Of a stretch of 57,562 nucleotides of DNA, positions 7,753 to 16,607 are shown in pieces; the first letter of the stretch is position 1; every line of letters begins with the position of its first letter. The notes beneath the pieces were generated by a model. It did not search any database and was not told the DNA's origin. It saw only the letters and a list, made by a program, of their open reading frames with translations. Position numbers and translations under genes: made by a program. This DNA comes from CAIQJJ01 sp964606085 (GTDB taxonomy: Bacteria > Chloroflexota > Anaerolineae > Anaerolineales > UBA4823): assembly GCA_964606085.1 (NCBI GenBank), contig CAZSFD010000025.1, positions 1-57,562 on the forward strand, given 5' to 3'.

Positions 7753-8061
7753 TCAGCTTTTAGCAGCAGGTTCGCTGGCTGGTTTAGCTTCTACACTGGA
7801 TTCAGCTTTGGTCTCAGCCTTTGTTTCGACGGGTTTTTCGTCAGCAGGTTTAGCGCCAGAAGCGAACTTCTGCCCTGATGGGGATTTGTGATCGGTGGCA
7901 TAAAAGCCTTTGCCTTTGAAGACAATGCCAACAGGCGTATAAACTTTACGCAGAGATTTCTTATTGCACTCTGGGCAGCGTGTCAGCGGTTGGTCAGTGA
8001 ACTTTTGCTGACGTTCAAAACGGACACCACAACTTTCGCACCGATATGTATATACTGGCAT
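7753..8061 (-). CDS. FmdB-family zinc-ribbon protein
   Basis: A 102-residue protein. Residues 1-45 are the FmdB regulatory zinc ribbon: MPVYTYRCESCGVRFE has the first C-x2-C knuckle and TRCPECNKKSL the second, followed by the family's conserved VYTPVGIVFKGKGFYATD. The C-terminal 40 residues are a low-complexity Ala/Glu/Lys tail, common in this family. Its function is unresolved: some members were proposed as regulators of formamidase/amidase genes. It has its own canonical promoter (8095-8123), AGGAGG RBS and terminator, so it is a single-gene unit. Confidence 0.9.
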   Translation of the reverse strand: MPVYTYRCESCGVRFERQQKFTDQPLTRCPECNKKSLRKVYTPVGIVFKGKGFYATDHKSPSGQKFASGAKPADEKPVETKAETKAESSVEAKPASEPAAKS

Positions 8062-8094
8062 AAAGCACCTCCTACTGTGCTAAAAATCAAACGC

Positions 8095-8123
8095 ATTATA
8101 GCGCGCGCAGAGATGAATTGCAA
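8095..8123 (-). promoter_or_regulatory. Promoter of fmdB
   Basis: Minus strand: TTGCAA (8118-8123), exactly 17 bases, TATAAT (8095-8100). One of the best sigma-70-type promoters in the window; the fmdB ATG is at 8061. Confidence 0.8.
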
Positions 8124-8151
8124 GACGAGGGCGGTATTTCTTACAAATCTC

Positions 8152-11100
8152 TTATTCAGCAAGGCGGCCTGCCGCAGGCGATATGGGTAAGGTAAAGGTA
8201 AATACGCTTCCCCCGCCTTCGCGCGGTGCGACCCAAATCTCACCGCCATGCGCTTCTACGGCCAGGCGGCAGAATGTCAGGCCGAGACCAGAACCGCGCC
8301 GCCGCCCTTTTTGGCCGGGAATTTGCGTGAAGCGATCGAACACTTTATGGCGATACTCTTCAGGGATGCCTGGTCCCGTGTCGCTAACTGAAATCGCCAC
8401 GAAGCCGGGGGAGTGGTTGGCCACCGAAACCGATACCTGCCCGCCCGCTGGTGTAAACTTCAACGCGTTATCCAGCAAGTTGGTCAAGACCCGGGCGATT
8501 TTACCCTGGTCGGCGCGCACCTTAGGCAGTTCAGCAGTCAACTGATGGCGCAAAATCACACCAATTTCGTTCGCCTGGGGCATAAAATCGCCCAAAAGAC
8601 CCACCACCACGCCAGCCGCGTCGAAATCGGCCATCATCAGTTCCATCCGGCCAGCTTTCAACCTGGCAATATCCAACAAAGACTCGATCAACCCCAAGAC
8701 GCGATTGGCGCTATTGAACGACACGCGCAGGGCCTGGGCCACCAGTTCATCCGATTTATGGGTTTCAGGGAGGGTGCTTTCTAAAATATCTACGGCGCTC
8801 AAGATGGCGCTGACCGGCGAGCGCAAATCGTGAACGAGGGTTTCGGTGATCAGCTCACGCGCCTGGGCCACCTGAGATTCTTCGGTGACGTCGTGCAAGA
8901 CGATCATCCAGCCAATGGGGTGGCCTTCTTGCGCCAAAACCGGGCGAACCAGGCGTTCGAGTACCTTTTCGGGCTTGGGGTCCGAGATATTGAAGGTGGC
9001 CTTGCTGATTGCAATTCCCTGCCCTTGTGCAATGCCTTTCGCCAGCGATTCCAATTCGTAAGGTGTATACCCGATCATACGCAAAGAAGTGGAAGGCAGA
9101 TCGGCCACAAATTTGCCCATCAACGCTTCAGCCGTCAAACCCATGATATTTTGAATGGCCTGGTTGACCAGCAAAATACGGCCGGTTCGGTCGAGCATCA
9201 CCAGACCGTCACTGACCGAATTCAACACTGCGGCGAGCTGGTCGCGTCCGTGGGTTACGCTTTGGAACAACAAGGCATTTTGCAACGAAATGGAGATTTG
9301 CGATGCAATACCATGTAAAAGCTGCAAATCTTCTTCTTGAACCCGTTGGGCCTGGGCAGCGCAAACCACCAACATGCCCAGGCGTTGACGTTTGACCACC
9401 ATGGGGAAGATCACAGTCTGGCGGTCAGTACACGATGCCAGCAAAATGGGCACGGTGGGTTTTCCTGGCTCGATGCGGATCAGGGCTGTATTGAACAGGG
9501 CGGTACGAAGGACGGTCAGTTCGCTCTCTGGAATGAAAGCGGGCAGCGAGAGATCAACCGGTTCGCTGGCGGCGCGCACCTCATACAAGGTGCGGCCTTC
9601 ATCCCAAAAATATGCCCCCACTGCGCTGCCAGGCAGCGCCGCTTCCATCGCCTGCACAGCCGTTTGCATCACACCATCCAGGTCGGGCGTAGCAACCAGG
9701 CGAGCGCCCACCTGGTATAACGTGGATTGTTCGCGCAAACGGCGTTGTATCTCGACGTACAGTTCAGCATTGACTACCGAGACGCCAGCCTGCGTTGCCA
9801 GTTGACCAATAAAAGCCTGATCATTCTCTGAATACGCGTCGGGCTGCTCGCTTTCAAGAGTCAACACGCCCAGGACGCGCTCCTCATGCATGATCGGGAT
9901 GCTGAGTTGCGAACGCGCCTGTCCATTGGTCAGGTCTACATAGCCAGGGACGCCGCGTGTATCGCCAAGGCATAGCGGCTGACGGGAAAGCACAACCTGG
10001 CCTGAAAGGGTCTGGTTGACCGCATAATAGCTGGCTACATTGGGGTAGCCTCGCGAAGCCTTGACGATCAATTGATCGGTCATCGGGTCGTACAGGCTCA
10101 ATCCACCCCACTGCGAGTTGGTAAAACGAAGAGCGTAATCGAGGATCATCTCGAATAAGCGTGGGGAATTGATGGCCGCGGCCAATTCGCGGCCTACATT
10201 TTCGAGGATGGCCAGTTGATCGGCCCGGCGTGCCAATGCCCGGTCGGCCATTGCATACAGGCGAGCGTTGGAGGCCGCCAGTGCCGCCTGATAGGCCAGC
10301 GTCTGCACCAGTTCGATCTCTTCGGGGGTGAAGCTGTGCGGGTGATCGTAATATACCGACAGAATACCAATCCGCCCATCAGGCGTTGCCAGGGGGAAGT
10401 CAGCCAGGGCTTGAATACCTTCAGCCGCCAGCAGGTTGACATAAGCCATGTCGAGGGTTGATTGGCGTACATCGGCGATAACCACCGGCTGATCGCTAAA
10501 GACATAGCGGGTACGAATATCTTGGACTGCCTGTAACGAGTTAGTTTGGGCGACAAAGCGCTCGGAGAGTTTTTCGCCATGCGCCAGCCAGGAATAATTG
10601 CGCTTCTCATCATACAGATAGACGGCGCTGCGCTGGCCCACCACCAGGGCGATCACCGCTTTGCACACCTGGGCCAATACATTTTGCGTATCCAGGCTGG
10701 CCGTGATCAACGCCATAATGCGGTTAAGTGCCTCGAGTTGGGTGGCGCGGCGCTGGGCCTGCTCATAGAGCAAGGCGTTTTGGATGGCAACGCTGACCTG
10801 TCCCGATAAAATGCTCAGTAACTCCAGATCGGCCTGGGTGAACTGCGTATCTGGCAGGGTGGAAAACACAGCCAGGCAGCCAAAGGTGTGATTGGATGTC
10901 ATTAAAGGCACGCCAACCCAGGCTTCCGTCTTCTCGCTGCTGGCAGGCAACCCCGCCTGGGCCAGGGCAGCGCGGTGGCGGGGGGTGATCAACATCGGTG
11001 TGCCATCCCGAATGACCCGGTCCGTCAGGCGTTCTGGCTCCAGTGGGCGCGGCGACCAGTCGCAGCGGGCGCCATTTTTCACGGCCAGGGGGTATTTCAA

Positions 11101-11979
11101 CAGGCGATCTTTTTCATCATATAAGGCCACATAAAAATTACCCACCCGCAAAAGCTGTGTAACTTGTTGGTGAATGACGGCCAGCAATTCATCGAGTTTG
11201 AGTGTAGAACGCAGCACCTGGCTGATGTTATCAATTGTGGATAGTTCTTGCACACGCCGCTCAAGTTTAATGCGGGTGATATTCATGCCATAAAAAAGCG
11301 CCGCCAGGGCCAATGGCACACCCACCAGCATCACCAATACACCAGGGGCCGGCGCAACATACGTCAGCGGAGCAATCGCCAGGAAGGGCAACGGGATCAA
11401 TTCGATGAAGAATAGTTCCGCCAGGCTGCGGCGAAATTCTGCACGAGGCAGACGTTCGACATACATCAATCCCAGGTATAGCGCGGATTGAATGATAGGA
11501 AATAACAGCAAGGGCGGTAAAATTTCCGGCCAGAACGCGCGAAAGCCATCATAGCCCTGCGTCCAGCCGCCCAGGGTCAGCGCGACGGCGAGGGGGATCG
11601 CCTGCGCTCCGAAGACAAAACCAGCATCCAAAAGCTGCGGCGGGCGGGGCAAGGCCGAAAGCGCCCCCAACTGCCACGCCAAACGGCGGAAGATATAGCC
11701 AAAAGCAATCCCCAACAAAAGCGACCACGCAACCACTTGTGAGCCAAACAACAAGCCGCCCCCTAAAACAACCACGTGCATCAACAATAGTTCGATACTT
11801 CCCACACTTACCGGTAACAGCGCCAGAAACGGAATAAATATCGCTAAAACAAGCCCTTCCCAATGTTCAACCCGGTGGTTCATGGTGGCATAGAACCAGG
11901 CACCGATCCCGACCAGGGCAATCAAAATTCGATAATACTTGGCGAAAGCGTATTGCGGCGGCTTCAAGGTTTCACTCAC
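8152..11979 (-). CDS. Membrane-bound multi-GAF/PAS sensor histidine kinase
   Basis: A 1275-residue inner-membrane two-component kinase. Residues about 15-235 form roughly seven to eight membrane segments. These are followed by four GAF-like domains (about 260-400, 430-575, 590-750, 765-905), a PAS domain (about 915-1035, with SVSDGLVMLDRTGRILLVN), HisKA with the phospho-acceptor H1050 in VHDLRSPV, and HATPase_c with N-box NLLDNALKFTP, DTGPGIPEEY and GSGLGLTFCRLAVEAHGG. The start is GTG 11979, overlapping the TPR gene stop as GTGA with no RBS of its own, so translation is probably coupled. GAF ligands are not predictable. No response regulator is adjacent; the nearest is at 16197-16574 in another operon. 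Confidence 0.93.
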   Translation of the reverse strand: MSETLKPPQYAFAKYYRILIALVGIGAWFYATMNHRVEHWEGLVLAIFIPFLALLPVSVGSIELLLMHVVVLGGGLLFGSQVVAWSLLLGIAFGYIFRRLAWQLGALSALPRPPQLLDAGFVFGAQAIPLAVALTLGGWTQGYDGFRAFWPEILPPLLLFPIIQSALYLGLMYVERLPRAEFRRSLAELFFIELIPLPFLAIAPLTYVAPAPGVLVMLVGVPLALAALFYGMNITRIKLERRVQELSTIDNISQVLRSTLKLDELLAVIHQQVTQLLRVGNFYVALYDEKDRLLKYPLAVKNGARCDWSPRPLEPERLTDRVIRDGTPMLITPRHRAALAQAGLPASSEKTEAWVGVPLMTSNHTFGCLAVFSTLPDTQFTQADLELLSILSGQVSVAIQNALLYEQAQRRATQLEALNRIMALITASLDTQNVLAQVCKAVIALVVGQRSAVYLYDEKRNYSWLAHGEKLSERFVAQTNSLQAVQDIRTRYVFSDQPVVIADVRQSTLDMAYVNLLAAEGIQALADFPLATPDGRIGILSVYYDHPHSFTPEEIELVQTLAYQAALAASNARLYAMADRALARRADQLAILENVGRELAAAINSPRLFEMILDYALRFTNSQWGGLSLYDPMTDQLIVKASRGYPNVASYYAVNQTLSGQVVLSRQPLCLGDTRGVPGYVDLTNGQARSQLSIPIMHEERVLGVLTLESEQPDAYSENDQAFIGQLATQAGVSVVNAELYVEIQRRLREQSTLYQVGARLVATPDLDGVMQTAVQAMEAALPGSAVGAYFWDEGRTLYEVRAASEPVDLSLPAFIPESELTVLRTALFNTALIRIEPGKPTVPILLASCTDRQTVIFPMVVKRQRLGMLVVCAAQAQRVQEEDLQLLHGIASQISISLQNALLFQSVTHGRDQLAAVLNSVSDGLVMLDRTGRILLVNQAIQNIMGLTAEALMGKFVADLPSTSLRMIGYTPYELESLAKGIAQGQGIAISKATFNISDPKPEKVLERLVRPVLAQEGHPIGWMIVLHDVTEESQVAQARELITETLVHDLRSPVSAILSAVDILESTLPETHKSDELVAQALRVSFNSANRVLGLIESLLDIARLKAGRMELMMADFDAAGVVVGLLGDFMPQANEIGVILRHQLTAELPKVRADQGKIARVLTNLLDNALKFTPAGGQVSVSVANHSPGFVAISVSDTGPGIPEEYRHKVFDRFTQIPGQKGRRRGSGLGLTFCRLAVEAHGGEIWVAPREGGGSVFTFTLPISPAAGRLAE

Positions 11980-13835
11980 GGGGTTGGGGTAACGGTGGGT
12001 AAAGCAGGCGTACCAGCGGTGACAGATGGTTGCAGGGTGGCTGAACCGGCTGACGCTGTTTCACTGGCTTCTGGGGTGGGAGTAAGGGCGATCAGGCTTT
12101 TACGGGCCTCTTCGAGCCACGCTGCAGGAACATTGGCCTTCGGCAGCGCCAGCAAGGCTTCCCATTCGCGGATGGCAGATGGGATGTTGCCCACCGTTTG
12201 ATAGATTTGCGCTCGCCAGTGATAAATTTCGGCGAATTGAGCATCCGTCTCAGCCAACTTGAGCGAGGCGGTCAACTGGTTGACGGCATCGGTATTACGC
12301 TCTGCCGCGAAAAGCGCCAGGCCCAATTCCAGGCCAGTTTGGAAGTCTTGCGGTGCATATTGGACAGCCTTGACCAGGTCATTGACCGCCGATTGGGCAT
12401 CTTCTAGCGCCAGGTGGGTCAGGCCGCGGAAGTGATAGGCCTCTGGCAGTTGCTTATCCAATTCGAGCGCTTTATCCAGGGCATCGAGGGCCAATGGATA
12501 GTCCTCGCCCATGAGGTAGTAGACCTGGCCCATGGCGGCCCAGGCGGCGGCATTTTCTTTATCATACGCCAGGTAATCATGGATGTATTGGTAAGCCACC
12601 TGGGGTTGGTCGTTCAGGAGATATGCCTGGCCCAATACCAGGTAGGCTGGCAGCAAAGTCGGGTCCAGGTCAAGGGTGCGTTGGGCATTATCCAACGCCA
12701 GGCGTTTTTCACCCTCTTGCAGGTTCAGTTGGGCACGCAGCAGATAAAGCCAGGGGTGATCTGGATTCAACCCTGCAATGAATTGTAAATCTTCCAGAGT
12801 CCCTTCAACATCACCCCGCTCAAAACGATAAACCGCCCGTTCCAGGTAGGCTTCCAGGAAGGCTGGATCAGACTCAATGGCAAGGTCGAGGTCTTTGCGC
12901 ACATCGTTGGCCGGGTTGATAGCCAATTGCGTGCGCGCCCGCCCCAGGTAGGCCGGTGCAAACAGCGGGTTGGTCTTGATGATGGCATTGAACAGGTCGA
13001 GCGCTTCTTTATAGCGTGTCAGCAAGCGCAAGGCTTCGGCTTGATAATAGGCCACATCGGAAAAATCGGGCATTTCGGTGCCAGCCTGCTGCATATTGCC
13101 CAGCATCTTGGCATAATCGCCCTTGTCATAGGCTGATAAGCCGGAGCGATAGGCTTCACTGATGTTATGAGGTGTGGCAATGTAACGCGGGGTGGGGGTA
13201 AAGGTCGCGCCTAGCAAGGCTGACAATGGCGTCAAGCCCGACAGCGTAGCGGTAGCCGTTCGCACAGAGGGCGTGGCTGTTGGCGTTGCAGAAGGTGTGG
13301 GCGTATCGGTATCCCAATTGGGTGTTACCGGCGGGGCGGTGTTATAAGCAAAGGGCAAGCGGTTGCTTGGCTGCATCAAAATCCCGGCCAGGCAACCGCC
13401 GATGCCGATCACCAGGAATATAACCACGACGACAAAACCGATCACCACCGGCCTGGCACGGAAAAACGGCGGCAATCGCTGCCACACACCAGCCAGCCCG
13501 CTTTTCGGTTCTTCTTCTGCGGTGGGTAATTCGGCAGAGGCGCTCCATTTGCGCTTGGGCGGCGGCACCGGGGTAACTTTCTCAGCCGCGATGCCGCTTG
13601 CCAGGATCAGACCCCGCCGAGCAGCCGCGTGTTCGGGGTTCAATTTCAATGCCTGCTGCAGGCAGTACTGGCGCTCATTGGCCGAGTCCACCATGGCACT
13701 CATCCATACCCAATACTCTGCATTTCCCTGGTCAGAACGTAACAAACGCGAGAGCAAATCTTTCGCCCGCGCCCTTTGCCCCTGGCGGGCAGCACTGACC
13801 ACTTCAGCAAACATCTTGTCGAGATCATCAGACAT
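11976..13835 (-). CDS. TPR-repeat membrane protein
   Basis: A 619-residue protein. Residues 1-75 form a cytoplasmic TPR-like helical hairpin region (SAARQGQRARAKDLLSRLL). A single membrane segment lies at about 131-155 (VVIGFVVVVIFLVIGIGG), then a Thr/Pro-rich linker (about 165-215), then about ten TPR units on the outside (for example YYQAEALRLLTRYKEALDLF and PAYLGRARTQLAINPA). The C-terminus is again a Thr/Pro-rich tail. TPRs bind protein partners. Transcription with, and GTGA overlap onto, the sensor kinase gene suggest that it is an accessory subunit of that kinase (inference). Its own promoter is at 13868-13896. Confidence 0.85.
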   Translation of the reverse strand: MSDDLDKMFAEVVSAARQGQRARAKDLLSRLLRSDQGNAEYWVWMSAMVDSANERQYCLQQALKLNPEHAAARRGLILASGIAAEKVTPVPPPKRKWSASAELPTAEEEPKSGLAGVWQRLPPFFRARPVVIGFVVVVIFLVIGIGGCLAGILMQPSNRLPFAYNTAPPVTPNWDTDTPTPSATPTATPSVRTATATLSGLTPLSALLGATFTPTPRYIATPHNISEAYRSGLSAYDKGDYAKMLGNMQQAGTEMPDFSDVAYYQAEALRLLTRYKEALDLFNAIIKTNPLFAPAYLGRARTQLAINPANDVRKDLDLAIESDPAFLEAYLERAVYRFERGDVEGTLEDLQFIAGLNPDHPWLYLLRAQLNLQEGEKRLALDNAQRTLDLDPTLLPAYLVLGQAYLLNDQPQVAYQYIHDYLAYDKENAAAWAAMGQVYYLMGEDYPLALDALDKALELDKQLPEAYHFRGLTHLALEDAQSAVNDLVKAVQYAPQDFQTGLELGLALFAAERNTDAVNQLTASLKLAETDAQFAEIYHWRAQIYQTVGNIPSAIREWEALLALPKANVPAAWLEEARKSLIALTPTPEASETASAGSATLQPSVTAGTPALPTVTPTP

Positions 13836-13867
13836 AGTTAACCTTTTCGCGAGAGGGCCTCAGGGCA

Positions 13868-13896
13868 AGTCTAGCACAGCCGGGCCTAACCAGCAA
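13868..13896 (-). promoter_or_regulatory. Promoter of the TPR/sensor kinase operon
   Basis: Minus strand: TTGCTG (13891-13896), 17 bases, TAGACT (13868-13873), with the ATG at 13835. It is divergent from the greA promoter 40 bases away. Confidence 0.65.
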
Positions 13897-13935
13897 GCAC
13901 AAGCGAAAACATTTGTTCCGGTTATCCTGCGCTGC

Positions 13936-13964
13936 TTGCATTCGCCTGATTTTTATGCTAAAAT
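13936..13964 (+). promoter_or_regulatory. Promoter of greA
   Basis: TTGCAT (13936-13941), 17 bases, TAAAAT (13959-13964). It leaves a leader of about 120 bases before the greA start at 14092. Confidence 0.7.
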
Positions 13965-14039
13965 CCGCCTGCCGCGGTGGTCAGAGTCTCAACTCTCGCC
14001 AACCGCTCTTTCTTTCTAAGGGCAAGTTTTCCTTTCGAG

Positions 14040-14066
14040 AAACCACACAACCGCTGTGGTTTTATT
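14040..14066 (+). promoter_or_regulatory. Leader hairpin with T-rich tail before greA
   Basis: AAACCACA (14040-14047) pairs with TGTGGTTT (14055-14062) and is followed by TATTATAT. It looks like a weak intrinsic terminator in the greA leader and could attenuate the gene. Confidence 0.45.
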
Positions 14067-14091
14067 ATATCAAGTTCAGGACTCAATCAAG

Positions 14092-14556
14092 ATGGCGCCA
14101 TCGTTTCTAACCCGGCAGGGCTACCAAAAACTTCAGGACGAGTTAGACTATCTGCGTACCACCAAACGGCAAGAGGTTGCTGACCGCCTGCATGAAGCCA
14201 TGGAAGGCGGCGAGTTAATCGAGGACGCCGAATATGAAGCGGCCAAAAACGAACAGGCCTTCGTCGAGGGGCGCATTCAAGAACTCGAAATTTTGCTGGC
14301 AAACGCACATTTGATCGAAGATGAGATCGTCAAAGGCGATGTGGTGCAAATCGGCTCAACCGTCACCATCCAAGATGGCGACAACGAACCAGAAATCTAC
14401 ACCATCGTCGGGCCGGCCGAAGCCAACCCGCGCGAAGGACGCATCTCGAACGAATCGCCATTGGGCCGGGCGCTGATGGAACGTCACGCCGGCGATACCG
14501 TGCGTGTGGATGCACCCGCCGGGTCGTTCACCGTCACCCTGGTCAAGGTCGCCTAG
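14092..14556 (+). CDS. greA: Transcription elongation factor GreA
   Basis: A 154-residue factor that enters the RNA polymerase secondary channel and stimulates cleavage of backtracked RNA. Residues 1-75 form the coiled-coil finger, with tip acidic residues in GELIEDAEYEAAKNEQAFVE (D and E at the tip are the catalytic pair). The C-terminal FKBP-like domain ends with RISNESPLGRALMERHAGDT. The start at ATG 14092 gives the normal length (E. coli 158); an upstream in-frame start has no support. It is expressed from its own promoter and ends at a strong terminator, so it is monocistronic. Confidence 0.95.
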   Translation: MAPSFLTRQGYQKLQDELDYLRTTKRQEVADRLHEAMEGGELIEDAEYEAAKNEQAFVEGRIQELEILLANAHLIEDEIVKGDVVQIGSTVTIQDGDNEPEIYTIVGPAEANPREGRISNESPLGRALMERHAGDTVRVDAPAGSFTVTLVKVA

Positions 14557-14575
14557 ATTTGGGGCAGCCATCATC

Positions 14576-14609
14576 GCCCCGCGCTCAAAGACGCAGCGCG
14601 GGGCTTTTT
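14576..14609 (+). terminator. Intrinsic terminator of greA
   Basis: GCCCCGCGCT (14576-14585) pairs with AGCGCGGGGC (14595-14604), 10 bp and GC-rich, followed by TTTTTG. A textbook rho-independent terminator. Confidence 0.93.
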
Positions 14610-14634
14610 GTTTATTTTTGGAAGGAGCATTGTT

Positions 14635-16161
14635 ATGAGCGCTGATTTAACCACCCTGGAACAGAACCGCCTGGAAAAAGTTCACCGCCTGCGCCAACAG
14701 GGTATCGAACCTTACCCCACCCGCGCCGAGCGCAGCCACACCAGCCAGCAGGCCCTTGCTGCCTTTGAAGCCGAAGAAAAGCGCGGCGAGCAGGCAGCCC
14801 CGGTGCCGGCCACCCTGACGGGCCGGCTGCGCGCCATCCGCCCGATGGGCAAGTTGACCTTCGCCCACATCGAAGATGGCGACGGGAAAATCCAACTATT
14901 CTTGCGCGCCAACGACATCGGCCAGGAGGCGCTCGACCTGTTCAACCGCGAGTTCGACCTGGGTGACTTCGTGCAGGCCGCCGGCGAGTTATTCCGCACC
15001 CGCACCGGCGAAATCACGCTCAAAGTGACCGAATACCGCCTGCTGGCGAAAGCGATCACCCCGCTGCCTGCCGCCAAAGATGAAGTGGTAGACGGCCAGG
15101 TGATTCGCCACGCCACCCTCTCTGACCCTGAAACGCGTTACCGCCAGCGCTATGCCGATTTAGCCGTCAACCCGGAAGTGCGTCAGCTCTTCCGCCAGCG
15201 CGCCGCCATTACACGCGCGCTGCGGCAATTTCTCGATGGCGAAGGCTTCCTTGAAGTGGAAACGCCCATTTTGCAACCGCTCTACGGCGGGGCGGCAGCG
15301 CAGCCCTTCGTCACCCACCACAACCAGTTGCACCAGGACCTTTATCTGCGCATTTCATTCGAGTTGTATCTCAAACGCCTGTTGGTGGGCGGGCTGGAGC
15401 GTGTGTATGAAATCGGGCGCGATTTTCGCAACGAAGGCGTGTCCTTCAAGCATAATCCCGAATTTACCCAACTGGAGTTCTACTGCGCCTACTTCGACTA
15501 CCTGAAAGTGATGGAACTGACCGAAAAGATGATCTGCTTCGTGTTGGATCAGGTGGTCGGCTCGCGCACGGTCATTTACCAGGGGCAGACGATCAACTTT
15601 GCGCCGCCCTGGCGGCGGGTGGAGATGCGCCAGGGGATTTTAGAGACCGCGGGAATTGACATCGCCGCCTGCGCCACCGCCAGCGAGTTGGCGGCTGCCA
15701 TGCAGGCCAAAGGCATCCACGCCAAACCCGGGGCCACACGCGGCAAACTGGTGGACCAACTGCTGGGTGATTTTCTCGAACCGACGCTGATTCAGCCCAC
15801 CTTTTTGTACGATTACCCCCGCGACATTTCCCCGCTCGCCAAAAGCAAACCCGGCGACCCACAAACCGTGGAGCGCTTTGAGGGCTATGTGGCCGGCTTC
15901 GAATTGTGCAACGCCTTTACCGAATTGAACGACCCGATTGACCAGGAAGCGCGCTTCATCGAAATGGGCCGCGACTACGCCGCCGACGACGAAGAAAAAC
16001 ACCCCCTGGATGAAGATTACCTGCGTGCCATGCGCTATGGTATGCCCCCCAACGGCGGCTTCGGCATGGGCGTTGACCGCCTGACGATGCTGCTGACCGA
16101 CAGCCCCAACATCCGCGAGGTGCTGCTCTTCCCCCACCTGCGCACCCGCGACGATGAATAA
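14635..16161 (+). CDS. lysS: Lysyl-tRNA synthetase, class II
   Basis: A 508-residue class II enzyme that charges tRNA-Lys. The N-terminal OB-fold anticodon-binding domain spans about 50-150 (GRLRAIRPMGKLTFAHIEDG). Motif 1 lies around 190-220, motif 2 reads GRDFRNEGVSFKHNPEFTQ, and motif 3 is GFGMGVDRLTMLL near the C-terminus. The ATG at 14635 is chosen because GGAAGGAG lies eight to nine bases upstream; the in-frame ATG nine codons earlier falls at the greA terminator. No T-box leader is present. The gene ends at a bidirectional terminator. Confidence 0.95.
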   Translation: MSADLTTLEQNRLEKVHRLRQQGIEPYPTRAERSHTSQQALAAFEAEEKRGEQAAPVPATLTGRLRAIRPMGKLTFAHIEDGDGKIQLFLRANDIGQEALDLFNREFDLGDFVQAAGELFRTRTGEITLKVTEYRLLAKAITPLPAAKDEVVDGQVIRHATLSDPETRYRQRYADLAVNPEVRQLFRQRAAITRALRQFLDGEGFLEVETPILQPLYGGAAAQPFVTHHNQLHQDLYLRISFELYLKRLLVGGLERVYEIGRDFRNEGVSFKHNPEFTQLEFYCAYFDYLKVMELTEKMICFVLDQVVGSRTVIYQGQTINFAPPWRRVEMRQGILETAGIDIAACATASELAAAMQAKGIHAKPGATRGKLVDQLLGDFLEPTLIQPTFLYDYPRDISPLAKSKPGDPQTVERFEGYVAGFELCNAFTELNDPIDQEARFIEMGRDYAADDEEKHPLDEDYLRAMRYGMPPNGGFGMGVDRLTMLLTDSPNIREVLLFPHLRTRDDE

Positions 16162-16166
16162 AAAGC

Positions 16167-16197
16167 AAAGAGCCTGGTTGAAACCAGGCTCTTTTTT
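16167..16197. terminator. Bidirectional terminator between lysS and the response regulator
   Basis: AAAGAGCCTGGT pairs with ACCAGGCTCTTT, with T-runs on both sides (CTTTTTT on plus, CTTTGCTTTTTATT on minus). The last bases touch the stop codon of the minus-strand response regulator. Confidence 0.88.
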
Positions 16198-16574
16198 CAG
16201 TCTTTCACCGGCTGTGTCGGCGGGCAGAAACGGGCCGCCAGGGTGCTGAGTTCGGCAAAGCCAATCGGTTTGACGATGGTCAGCGTGGCCTGATCTTGCA
16301 ATTTTTCGGCCATGCGGCCATCGGCGGTGAGGATGATGATGGTTGCGCCATCCAGCCGCCGGTCGGAGCGGATTTGCTGCAACAGATCGGGGCCATCCAC
16401 GCCGGGCAGGTGAATATCCAACACGATCAGGGCGGGCAGCGTTTCCATCAACCGTTTTTGGGCCAGGCCGCCATCGAGAATTGCTTCAATCTGATAGCCG
16501 GCCATTTCCAGCGATTTGGTGAAAATGAAGGATTGATCTTGATCGTCTTCGATGACCAGGGCCAGGGGTTTCAT
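16197..16574 (-). CDS. Single-domain response regulator (CheY-like)
   Basis: A 125-residue receiver domain with no output domain. The acidic pocket is E9-D10-D11 (VIEDDQDQ), the phospho-acceptor is D53 (VLDIHLPG), the switch Thr is T83 (IILTADG) and the conserved Lys is K102 (TIVKPIGF), so it should be phosphorylatable. It is the last gene of the operon that starts with the P-type ATPase, 33 bases after the AAC(3)-like gene, with AAGGA upstream. The cognate kinase is unknown. Confidence 0.9.
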   Translation of the reverse strand: MKPLALVIEDDQDQSFIFTKSLEMAGYQIEAILDGGLAQKRLMETLPALIVLDIHLPGVDGPDLLQQIRSDRRLDGATIIILTADGRMAEKLQDQATLTIVKPIGFAELSTLAARFCPPTQPVKD

Positions 16575-16607
16575 GGGGCAAGTCCTTTCTGCGGCGTGGT
16601 GATTATA

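Noticed and set aside
14557..14634. T-box leader before lysS
   Set aside because: The interval is filled by the greA terminator and the lysS RBS; no T-box sequence.
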